Shown here: piece after piece, positions 1 through 10,000 of the stretch
Layout: each line of letters opens with the position of its first letter
Position numbering within the stretch: the stretch's first letter is position 1
NCBI RefSeq assembly: GCF_022605725.1
Contig: NC_065556.1
Location: forward strand, 29,743,140-29,807,139
Length of the DNA: 64,000 nucleotides
Source of the DNA: Anthonomus grandis grandis
Taxonomy: Eukaryota; Arthropoda; Insecta; Coleoptera; Curculionidae
Reading direction: 5' to 3'
Notes under the pieces: generated by a model
Database searches by the model: none
Told to the model about the DNA's origin: nothing
What the model saw: the letters and a program-made list of their open reading frames with translations, nothing else
Program-made: the position numbers and the translations under genes

Positions 1-384
1 TTTTACGGTCTGCACGGAGACACGCAGCTGCCCTTCGTTTATCTGACCGCGCTGTGCGAAGAATTCTTCACAAGGATCTTCGTTTTCATAAATACAAGAT
101 GATTCTGGCACAGGAATTATCATAACGTGATTTGACGTGCTACATGTGAAATTATGCTTCAAATTTTACATAATTGCCTCAGGGCGCAGTTTTTTTTAAT
201 GACGAGGCACATTTTTACTTGTCTGGCTGGGTAAACAAGTAAAACTTTCGGTATTGGGTCGCTGATAATCCGAGAGAGATACACGAGAAGCCTCTACATA
301 GTGAGAACGTGACAGTTTGGTGCGCCGTGTCTGAAATGGGGATAACCGGTCCTTACTTCTTTGAAGAAGAAAATCACGCTGTTA
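1..384 (+). pseudogene. DD41D mariner transposase, N-terminal part, broken
   Basis: In the frame starting near base 6 the sequence reads as an arginine-rich helix-turn-helix segment up to a stop near 118. The match resumes in another frame with NDEAHFYLSGWV and NVTVWCAVSEMG, typical of mariner-superfamily transposases around the first catalytic Asp. At least one stop and one frame change separate these blocks, so the copy is dead even apart from the insertion at 385. The continuation is at 5157-5557. Confidence 0.75.
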
Positions 385-2207
385 CCGTAGAATGGGGCTA
401 TTTGAGAATTTTTTTGAGGTTTTTGAGCGATATCTATAAGACAAAAGTAAGCTTGATCAATTTTGTAATGGCGTTGGAAAGACCTATGATAGAGGTATCT
501 ATTTCTTATATTTGACTAACGGCTTCCTCTTCTGGGAGTCGTAAAAAAATTTTATTAGGGCCTTCTCAAATTGCCCTATAGGGTGGGGCTTTTTGAGAAT
601 ATGGCTTAAAATTGCATAAATCATTATTTATCCACTGAAGGGGATATTTGGAAAACAAAAAAACATTTTTAAAAAAATAAAAAACATGTTAACATATAAA
701 AAAAATTTTTTTGCAACATTGCAAATTACAATTAAAATATGTAAACAAAAAAACATAAAGTAGATAACTCTAAAAAATGATCAAACAAAAAAAAAACAAC
801 TTAAAAATAACTCTGGTTTGAAGGTAACAAAGGTTTCTTGAAGGTTACAAACAGTGGTAACTATATGTTTATTTTATGTTTAGTTCTGAAAGATTATCCG
901 AAAAGGTAAAAAATTGCCTGGTCCCTGAACCTTCAATCTTAGGAGGGCTAAGTATCATGATAATCATTTCGGTTGTTACCTCGTCTTCATCTAACTTAGG
1001 AGGAGATAAAAATCTTTCCGTTTTGGAGGATTTTTTTAAAAACGATGTTTTGAAAACCCGTTCCCCGTTTAGCAGGGTAACGGATTTTATTTGTCCTATA
1101 TAACATTGGCTTGAAATTGTTGCCGTGTATCGAACAACTGCCCAATCATTGACCTTAAGATTACTAAAGTTTATAAGAGGATGGTCATCATCGTCACTTA
1201 TTTCTTGCTGATTTTCATCATCATGTTCTTCTGGTTGGATTTCTTTATCAGGTTTTTTCAAATTAAAACAGGGAAGGTCTTCATCGTCAATATTTTGTAG
1301 CTGGTCTTCTTCATCATCTGATGATTCGCATGAACTTATTTCAGAAACATTTCTACTAGTAGACGGATACAAATCAGATGTAGAAACACTTTTTCCTGCT
1401 TCTACAGTAAGCTTCTTGCGACGCGGTGCTTTACGCTGCTCACAACTACCCATACGCATTTCTTTTAGGACATCCAAAACTGAGCTTGAAATGCTTGAAT
1501 CTAAAATATTAGAATCTGTACCTGTGGTGGACGATGCAGGTAATCTTTCCTTTGGTTGCGCAGGATTCAGAGGGTGCAATCCAGTTTTGGCAAATCCGGA
1601 GATTAAATTTTGCCTTCCTTTGCCATTCTCTTCAATCTTGTTATGGAGCTGTGCAAGCAATCTAGGGAATACATCTTTTGAGAGTGTAGTCATTTTCCGC
1701 CCTTGGCCTTTCTTCCACGTTGTCAGAATTTCGCGCCAATATTTCTTAAAAGGAGAATAAAATGCGACGTCTAATGGCTGCATGACATGGGTCGCATTGC
1801 TTGGCAAACAAATAAATGCAATATCCATTTTCTCGCACGTGTTAAGGACGTCTTCGGAAAAGTGAGAAGATAAGTTGTGCCCAATGAGAGCCTAAAATAA
1901 AAATTAAATATGGGTAAAATTACTTAAACCTCTCTGTTATACCTACTCACCTTTTTTCCAGGTTTATTTTTAAAAAATGGAACTACCACAGTAAAAAACC
2001 AATTTCGAAAACAAGCGGAATCGAACCACCCGCTTTTAGACCTATTATATCTGGCACCTTTAGGGCCTCCCTCAGTCCATGAGTCCCAAAGATGCTCACC
2101 TTTATACACTACATAAACTGGTAATATCCGGCCATCAGCAGTACCAGCATACATTAAGCTTATGGCTGTTTTTGTCGAATTTATCACTCTTTCTGGGTAC
2201 CTTGATC

Positions 2208-4070
2208 CAGTGGCGAAGCGTACGAGTAGACAAGGTAGACACTGTCTACCCAAAATTATCCAGTTATTTCTCATTCATTTATTACGTAATTATTTCATGT
2301 AATTGTTGAATTCAAATTTAAAAAAAATAACACAGAATGTAGTCGCTCTCCTTACTAATATTATATAGTATCTAAACGGCTATAATATATATATATCTAT
2401 AATATCTAAGGCGTGCCCGCCTGACGCACCAATTAAAATAAAAATGCAGGACTGACACCCAATTAATGTATACGAGCCCCAGGAAGACACATTGATATTT
2501 GTCTTCGGAAATTTGGAGCATCTAATGGAACCATATACGCATCAAGCAGGTGACAGAGGTCCGGCCGCATCAGTATTCAGCTTATTACGTATGCAAAATT
2601 TACTCGCGGGAAAGACATTTGAGCTTTTGTCTATCGAAGTCGACCAGCTATTTTATTATGCTGTTGAGGGTTATTGCTTTTGGACACGCTTGATTTGGTC
2701 GGCCGCAATACATCTTCAGTTTTGTTTTTTGATGAATCTGCATTTGGCATTTGGTGCGGGCGCGTGCTATTGGGCAGTGTGAATAAAAACTTAGCTTTTG
2801 CTTTTAGTATGAAGTATAAGCTTTAGCTTTTACTAATAGCATTTGCTGAAATTAAAGTGAATAACCTTTTGCTTTTACTTACTAGCGAAAGCTAGATATT
2901 TTAAGTATTTACTTAAAGTTTTTATTTGGTAAATTATCCAATGGTGTTATGCCGTACCCTTTATCGCCTAAAATAAGTCCATAGTTCTGTTGACGTCTTC
3001 TCATCATACCAAAAATGTTTGGTCTACTTAAAATACGACTGTCGTGCACTGAGCCAGGCCATTGAGCATCTACGGATGTAAAAATTTCTTTTGCGTCACA
3101 AGTTGCTTGCACATTTATACTACACCATCCTTTCCTATTGATATACTTGTCACCATGTAGCGATGGCGTTATTATTGGTACATGAGTGTCAATTGCACCA
3201 AAAGCACAGGGAAATCTATACAACTTTACCCATTCGTTGATTGCCTGCTCAGTCGAGTTTTTTGTAAGAAATGCCATCCAAATTCATGCCTTTTCAACTA
3301 TTTTTGGTAAAACGTGAGATATCGTTCTACATATTGTTGTTCTATGAACTCCTTCTTTTCTGATCCTTATTTGAAATCCAGGATCACTTAGAAATTGCAA
3401 AAATATTTGCTCCACTTTTGGCTCCAAAAAATGGTTAGCTATCCACTCAACATTTTCTTCACTAAATCTATACAGATCGTGGTATTCTTCGGCACGACTT
3501 TCTTCTCTTTCGGGATAAAATTTTACAGATCTTATATTCATAAATGCAGCCATTTCTACCAAACTGTTTAACAATACTAAATTTTTAAGCCAGGGTCTAA
3601 CAAGCTTGCAAAAAGGTAAGCTTTTCCTTAATATTCTTAGTAATTGCTTACTTTTATTCCCACCATTTTTAGACAATGCTAACAACTTTAGCTTTTGCTA
3701 ATTGTATTAATTAGTAAAAGTTACTACTTACTTTTATCCATTGCAAACTAAGCATTTGCTAGGAAAATGTAAGTTTCAGCTTTTAGTGGATATTTTAGGG
3801 GTTATTTATGAACGTTTGTTTGATATTGGCAATTGTATTTTAATTGTGTTTTTTTTGTAAGTAGTATTTATTTTTATCTATCTATCTTTTTATGCTAGTA
3901 GTAATAATTTTTTCTTTTTTATATCACTACATATTTTTCTCTTTGTGTTAATATTTCATGCTCTTTCATTCTCTATTTCATTAAAGTGAATAATATTGAG
4001 TACACATTTTTTCTAATTAACAATTTTTATTGTTTGTCTACCCGAAAGAAAAGTTCACGCTTCGCCACTG
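2208..4070. mobile_element. Element with hAT-like ends and an 8-bp target duplication inside the pogo transposase
   Basis: The termini are CAGTGGCGAAGCGT (2208-2221) and its complement ACGCTTCGCCACTG (4057-4070). The flanks CCTTGATC (2200-2207) and CCTTTATC (4071-4078) differ at one base and fit an 8-bp target duplication. CAGTGGCG-type ends with 8-bp duplications are typical of hAT elements, but no hAT transposase is visible. The only recognisable gene inside is HARBI1-like (2909-3685), which suggests a further nested Harbinger remnant or a captured fragment. AGCTTTTGCT-type motifs flank that fragment at about 2799-2860 and 3688-3780. The 2222-2790 stretch has open frames that I do not recognise. 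Confidence 0.75.
2909..3685 (-). pseudogene. HARBI1-like (PIF/Harbinger) nuclease fragment
   Basis: Two adjacent minus-strand open frames (3685-3284 and 3277-2909) together resemble the HARBI1/DDE_4 nuclease. The first has LYRFSEENVEWI and a helical HTH-like stretch (GVHRTTICRTISHVLPKI). The second has GAIDTHVPI (first Asp), DAQWPGSVHDSRI (second Asp region) and LILGDKGYG. The frame changes near 3280, and the sequence ends soon after LGDKGYG, before the region expected to hold the catalytic Glu. It is therefore a truncated, frameshifted remnant of a roughly 350-residue family. Confidence 0.8.
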
Positions 4071-5156
4071 CCTTTATCCTCTTTTATAAATATATTTCTT
4101 AGTGCCTGGGTTGTCGGTAAGGTTTGTTTCATCATAATTAATCATTAAACTAGGATTTACCGCTGATAAAGTATCTCGGGCATTATCAAAAAAATTATCG
4201 ATAACCTCTGGTGAAAGTGAAACTCTTTTAGTTGAAATATTGGATGATAGACGGTTTGATATGAGCTTTTCGTGTCGTTTAAGAAAAGCTAATGCCCAAT
4301 CTCTACCAGGAAAGTTATCCTTTAAACGAACCTCCTGTACACCTTTTTTATCCAGGTAATTCTTCGCAAAAAGTCTTAGATCCAATATGTCAAAGGGAAA
4401 TCCCCAAGCTGCCACAATATTTAGGTATTTCACAAACTGTTCCTCTTCTTCCTTGGAAAATATTGAAGGTCTTCCCGGTTTTTCAAATATATTGGTCCCC
4501 CTAGCACGTCTGCTTATGGTGGCGATGGGCACTTTGAAATGCTCGGAGGCCTTAGCCAAAGTTAACCGTCCTTTTTTTACTTCTTCTATTGCTCTGGCTA
4601 AGGCTTTCTCTCAGTAATGCCTATATGGCACGTAATTTTTGCCATTTCTGACATGGCTAAATGTTTTTTTTATAAGTGCGCACTATTATCTCATACCATT
4701 CTAAAAAAGCCAATTTCATTTGAAAGCAATTTCTAACAATTTTCAAATAGCCCCCAGTCACTTCTCAAATTACCCCACTCCAGAAAATACTGAATAAAAA
4801 AAAACAAGAGTCCTAAAATGTTTATGTTACCAATACACCTTCCTAAAACCCCATACTTTTATTTGGATTAAGTGCCAATATCATACAATTAATCGGTTTA
4901 AATTTACAGAGTAAAGTTAACCACTTACCGTTCTTTCACCAAAAAACACGTGTTTTTCCTACTATTTTTACGCGCCAAAATAAAACAGCTACCTTTCGTC
5001 GATCTGCGCTCGAGTACGCGGTTGCATGTGTACTAATGGCCTTGCAGGGCGTTTGCGTATTGTTATTAACTCTGTGGGCGTTGTTGCCGCTTTTAACATT
5101 TTTCGGATGAATTCTCAAATTACCCCTGATTTCCAGAATAGCCCCATTCTACGGTA

Positions 5157-5557
5157 CTGTCAATTCGGAACGCTATATAGCGATGCTTCACAATTTTTTC
5201 GCCCCAGCCTTTGCAGGACTCCGTGTGCAAGATGTCTGGTTTCAGCAAGATGGGACAACAGCTCACAGATCTCGAGCTTCAATGCAAGTATTGAGAGAAA
5301 TGTTCCCCGAACGTTTGCTCTCCCTGAGAGGCGATATTTCTTGGCCTGCACGCTCGCCCGACCTAACGCCCTGCGACTTCTTTCTGTGGGGTTACCTAAA
5401 AGCTGATCGTCCAACGACTATTAGACAACTAAAGGATGCAATCCGCCTGGAAATTCGCAGAATACCCCAAGTAATGCGAAACTTCATAAGTCGCTTGCAC
5501 CAGTGCTTCGATAATGGTGGACGGCACTTGCCAAATATTCTCTTCAAAACCACATAG
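5157..5557 (+). pseudogene. DD41D mariner transposase, C-terminal part
   Basis: This is the continuation of the transposase that starts at 1-384. It begins with the NSERY block, then VWFQQDGTTAHRS and WPARSPDLTPCDFFLWGYLK, and runs to a stop at 5555-5557. No stop interrupts this half. The C-terminal residues (LHQCFDNGGRHLPN) are usual for such transposases. It cannot be expressed as one protein while 385-5154 is present. Confidence 0.85.
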
Positions 5558-5654
5558 GACAAAAATGTCTTAGTTGTACTTTTAAAATAAAATCTTTGTA
5601 TTTCAAATAAATTTTTTTTTATTAAGCCTTAAAAACAGGGAGACAATTACGCCG

Positions 5655-5710
5655 CACCCTGTATATAGGAGAAAGAGTACTGGTCCCAATACAGATTCCT
5701 GAGGGACTCC
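5655..5710 (-). other. Trace of a LINE reverse transcriptase motif
   Basis: On the minus strand this short stretch reads GVPQESVLGPVLFL, close to the conserved GVPQGSVLGPxLF block of non-LTR reverse transcriptases. It abuts the right end of the mariner element, so the mariner may have landed in an old LINE. Nothing else of the retrotransposon is readable nearby. Confidence 0.45.
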
Positions 5711-6918
5711 CACGAGTTTCTACTGTACAATTGTAATTGTATTTTTTGCAAATTTGAGATTGTAATTTTTATTTTGTCCCATGCCTTATAGTGCTATACG
5801 TAAGTCTTGTTTCTCATAATAGAAAATCTTCTTATATCGAACTTTATGCCAAAATCTGAAATGATTTTGAACTTTGACACCCTGTATCTGTATGCCCAGT
5901 TTCAAGATTTCCCAACCTTTTGCAGATATACTGTACATATGTGCTTCTTATTGTAATGATAGTCCTGTTTTTAAACAATAAAGTAGATCCGATTTAAAGA
6001 ATTGTTGGACTTTTACTGAATTAAATATAACAAAAAAAGGATTGACAAATTCCACATAGATAGTGAATATCTAAATTGAATAAACTGGTCCAATTTACTA
6101 GGATGTTTGAAAAATACACAAAATTACGCAAATCTACATCCTTATAATCTCTTATTATATATTCAAATACAGTAGCTTATCATACAAAACATTAAAGCTG
6201 GAAGTGAAACTAAAAAACTGTAAAGTAAAAGTCGTTGAGACACAAATCCAACAACAAAACGATCTTCGAATAGTCAAGTTTAAGCAGATCTAAAAAGAAA
6301 AATTGGAATACAAAAAAGGCCCGAACCAATACCCGAACACAACTTAACACGTATGTATTTAAATTATAGACAAATAAGTTAATAGTATAAATTTATTTGA
6401 TAATACAGTTTTTGACAAAACGGGAATGTCCACGAAACGAATCTGTCGCTCTAATAAATATAATTCCTCATCATTATATCCACGATTTGTCGGATCAAAC
6501 AAACGAACAAACAAAAAAAAAGAAGAATAAAACCGCTTCCACTGACAGAATTATTATTATTATTATTATTATGGATTTAAACGTAATAAAAATTAATATA
6601 AAAGGCTTCAACCGATTGAAAAAACGTTCTAGAGACCCCGAAGAGGGCCCTACCATATGTTACAAAAATAACGCTCTCTATCATTTAGGTGGTTATATTC
6701 AAACTACTGTACAGAACACCCAGTACAAAAAAAAAAATTACTATATATTATTATACAAAATAAATTGGCGACGCAGTGAATAAATTAACATTAACAAAAA
6801 AGAAAAGTGGGTTTTCACTTTCGAGGGTGCCGATTGGTGAATGAATTAGGCTCGTCAATGAAACTGGTACGAAACCAAACAATACATACCGGAAAGTCAT
6901 ATTTGCAACATATGGTCA
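5711..6918. other. Intergenic AT-rich sequence without recognisable gene
   Basis: No supported gene is visible between the mariner remnant and the 3' end of the Arf gene. A short ATT microsatellite lies at about 6551-6571. Open frames here are short and without motifs. Confidence 0.5.
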
Positions 6919-6924
6919 TTTATT
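6919..6924 (-). terminator. Probable polyadenylation signal of the Arf gene
   Basis: TTTATT on the plus strand is AATAAA on the minus strand, about 105 bases downstream of the Arf stop codon. A second candidate lies closer to the stop at 6944-6949. Which one is used cannot be told from sequence. Confidence 0.45.
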
Positions 6925-7029
6925 TAATCATTATTTTTATGAATTTATTTTTTTGTTGTTTTAAAAAGAAACACTGAATAGTAGTAGTCCAGTACTTAAC
7001 CGATCACAGGGCAACGTGCGCGCACACCT

Positions 7030-10000
7030 TTAACGGTTGGTGTTCTTCAGCTGATTGGAGAGCCAGTCGAGACCCTCGTATAAGCCGTCGCCGCTGGTCG
7101 CGCAGGTCGCCTGGATGTACCAGTTCCGGTTCCTGAGCGAGTGCAGCCCGAGTTTGTCGGTGATTTCCGCCGCGTTCATCGCGTTCGGTAGATCCTGTTT
7201 GTTCGCGAAGATCAACAACACGGCATCCCTCAATTCGTCCTCGGCCAGCATGCGCATCAGTTCGTCTTTCGCCTCCCCGATACGTTCCCTGTCGTTGCTA
7301 TCTACTACGAAAATTAGTCCCTGGAAAATAAAGATCGACCATTTATTTGCACAATATATAACTATCAAAATATGCTTTATTGTTATAAGAGATAAACTGG
7401 TCGACAAAGCTGTATGGGAAGAATGGCACTACCATATATAGGTACAAACAAAAAAAAAAAAAAAAAAACAATGCTCAAAAAAGAAAAAGTCTTACAGCAA
7501 AACTTAAGTACTACATACACATTTCTAAAAAGAAGTCATTTACTTCATAGTAGACTCTTGCCAGAGAAAAACAAAACACCGAGAAGGGACAAAGCCGGGA
7601 CCGATTTTTCTTACGCATGTGCGAGCTTATTTGGTATACCTGTCTTATTGCCGGTCCCCTGCCAGCCGTCGGTTAGTCCGGTAATATCAGAGAAAAACAA
7701 ACCACGTGTGGTGGTTTTTTTGGTGGTTCAGGTGGTTTGTTTTTCTCTGGTTATAAGGCCGACCATATTCCCACAGAAAATGCCTTTCGGTATGTTTGTT
7801 GCTATATTATGAAAAGAGCACTTGAAGTTCATATTAACTGTGATACCTGCACCAATTTCGGCAAAATGTGTGATGAAATTGATATAAATAGATTATTTCT
7901 TCATTTTAAGGCTTATAATTCCAGTATATGTAACTTTGGTGGCTTACAATCTCCGCCAGAAGGGTTTATTTCATAATATATATTTAAATTAAAGGAAATA
8001 TTCAATTGTAATTTTGAGAAAATGTGCATAAACCAGGGAATAACTAACAATTTATTTAACATAATGAAAACTATTAATTATGAATACCCTTGTGCACATT
8101 TTCCAAAAACCTTTATCTTAAAATTTTTTATGGTTGAAAATAGGTTGAAAATATTGAAAATATTTTACACCATTAAATATAATAATAGAGTCTTAAAAAC
8201 AAATAAAGATAAAAATGTTTGAAAACTAAAAATTTTGCGGAATGTATAAATGTACCTAGGTTTAATTTAATTATTGCCAATGTATTTTTGTGTTTCATTA
8301 TACAATGAGCCAATATAATTTCCTCAAAAAATGAAAGTTTTTTTAGAAGATTTTTTGTTTTTTCATTATTTATCCTAAATGGTAATTTTTATAGTTGGCA
8401 CTATACCGGGTGACACAGGAAAAAGGGAAAACGCAATAACTTTTTTATTTTTCAAGATAAACAAATGAAATTTGGTATGTTAATAAAATGGTTATAAAGG
8501 CATATTTTGACGTATTCAATTGTTTTTTTATCACTTCCGGTTGAACCGGAAATGACAAGAACTTTTTTATTTTAAATGGGACACCCAGTATATTTTTTCA
8601 TACATTTGTTTATCTTGAAAAATAAAAAAGTTGTTGCGTGTTCCCTTTTTCCTGTGTCACCCGGTATAGTTTAGGTAACTTCACTATACCAACAGTAAAA
8701 TAATGTAATAGTTTTCATTTCAAATTCCCAATAAAATTTTTAATCTATTAATTGTCGTATTTCTCTCCGTGTACGGAACTATTAAATTGCCAAAACGATT
8801 TTTCTCCGTTACTTTATATGTAGCGCTAGTCATTTAAGCCCGCTCAAGGGCACCAAAATTGGACCCCAGAAAATCAACGGTAAATGCGGGTTTTGTCGCT
8901 TCTCGGTGGTTTGTTTTGACCAACAATTTTTTAACCCTTTTCCTAAAGACTCTATTACTTTGCACTTCCTTAATATCCGCTGGAAGATGATAAAACATTT
9001 TTTTACCATCAAATATAAATGACCTTTTTATTAATGAGTTTGATGGTACAGGCAAAATCACATCATTAGCCCTTCTGCTGCTATAATGGTGCCAATATCT
9101 CCTATATCTCCAACAACATTGAGATCTCTGTACTTTTTGTGAATTAAGCACACCGTTTCCAGTATAAATAAAGAAGGCAATGTGAGGACTTTGTGAGTAA
9201 TAAAAAGTTCTCTATATGAAACTCTTATACCTATTTTGCAAATATATCTGATAGCCCTCTTTTGCAAGATAAAAACACTCATAAGTAATTGATTGGCACA
9301 CGCACCCCAAAAACACAACTTCAGATATGACTCAATTGGTGCAAAATAGGCATTCCTGGCCCTTACCAAACTCTAATTCTCTTGCTATGATTTTTAAAGG
9401 CATAACAATAAGACACCCACTTGCTGCACAATGATCTGATATAACTTTCAAACTTCAATTTGTTGTCAAGAACTTATTTACCCATTTTTTAATTTTGGCT
9501 AAATCCCTATTTATTGTATTATTTATGCAAATTGAATAAATATACCTTGTATATCAAGGTTTGCCATATCATTTATATATATATCAGAAACAAAATGGGA
9601 CCCAACACTGATCCCTGTCGGACACCATGTGAAACAGGCTGCTGTTTTGAGGAGAAACCACCTGAGGAAACACTTTGATACCTATCCTTCAAATAAGATG
9701 CGAGCCATTGCAGAGCCGGCCTCCAAAAACCATAATGCTCAAGCTTCCACAGCAGTGTTCCGTGATCAACGCAATCAAAGGCCTCGGTCAGATCACAGAA
9801 CACTGCCGCAGACAACCTGCCACTGTTCAGTCCCAAAGTTACAACTAATCCTAGTTGTAAATTATTAAACCAAACTAGAAGCTAATTACATTCAGGTAAA
9901 GTACTATAAGTAAGCATATCCAATAAATGTTTTTATTTTACTGGCGGAATCCTTAATAAGGTTATAGATTTTTTTTTTCTCATTCAAACATTCACTGATT

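Larger units (their letters stand above)
869..4620 (-). pseudogene. Pogo-like transposase (CENP-B type HTH plus DDE domain), interrupted and inactivated
   Basis: The N-terminal block at 4559-4079 has an HTH region with GRPSIFSKEEEEQFV, a CENP-B-type DNA-binding region and the first Asp (NYDETNLTD). The hAT-type insertion at 2208-4070 splits the gene; removing it restores KRG-S-RYPER in frame. The gene continues at 2199-1951 (VVYKGEHLWDSWTE). A likely GT-AG intron follows at 1892-1950, then 1891-869 carries THVMQPLDVAF with the third Asp. The second catalytic Asp, expected in GDNLSSH, is His here (GHNLSSH near 1866-1880), so catalysis should be lost. An in-frame stop also lies near the expected N terminus (about 4615). 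The C-terminal tail is acidic and Ser-rich. Confidence 0.85.
385..5154 (-). mobile_element. Pogo-like DNA transposon inserted in the DD41D mariner
   Basis: Perfect 18-bp terminal inverted repeats CCGTAGAATGGGGCTATT bound the element at 385-402 and 5137-5154. The flanking TA dinucleotides (383-384, 5155-5156) are the target duplication. Subterminal copies of a CTCAAATTaCCCC-type motif occur near both ends (about 565-595, 4757-4775, 5111-5126). The coding content is a minus-strand pogo/CENP-B-type transposase. Without the 1.86-kb insertion at 2208-4070 the element would be about 2.9 kb, close to the second pogo-like element at 37961-40642. Confidence 0.88.
1..5663 (+). mobile_element. Mariner-superfamily element, DD41D type (rosa-like), split by a nested insertion
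   Basis: The window opens inside a Tc1/mariner-type element. The left part (1-384) has a helix-turn-helix-like stretch and the first catalytic Asp (NDEAHF, near 205-220). The right part (5155-5557) has the second Asp (QQDGTTAH) and third Asp (PCDFFLWG). I count 41 residues between the last two Asp residues, which matches the DD41D (rosa) group. A pogo-like element occupies 385-5154, flanked by TA on both sides; removing it with one TA joins the reading frame as AVTV-NSERY without a frameshift. The right end (5649-5662, CGCCGCACCCTGTA) looks like the terminal inverted repeat. The left terminus lies outside the window. Confidence 0.85.

Noticed and set aside
2492..2782. 96-residue frame inside the hAT-ended element as a hAT transposase
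   Set aside because: No hAT dimerisation block, BED finger or DDE motifs are visible.
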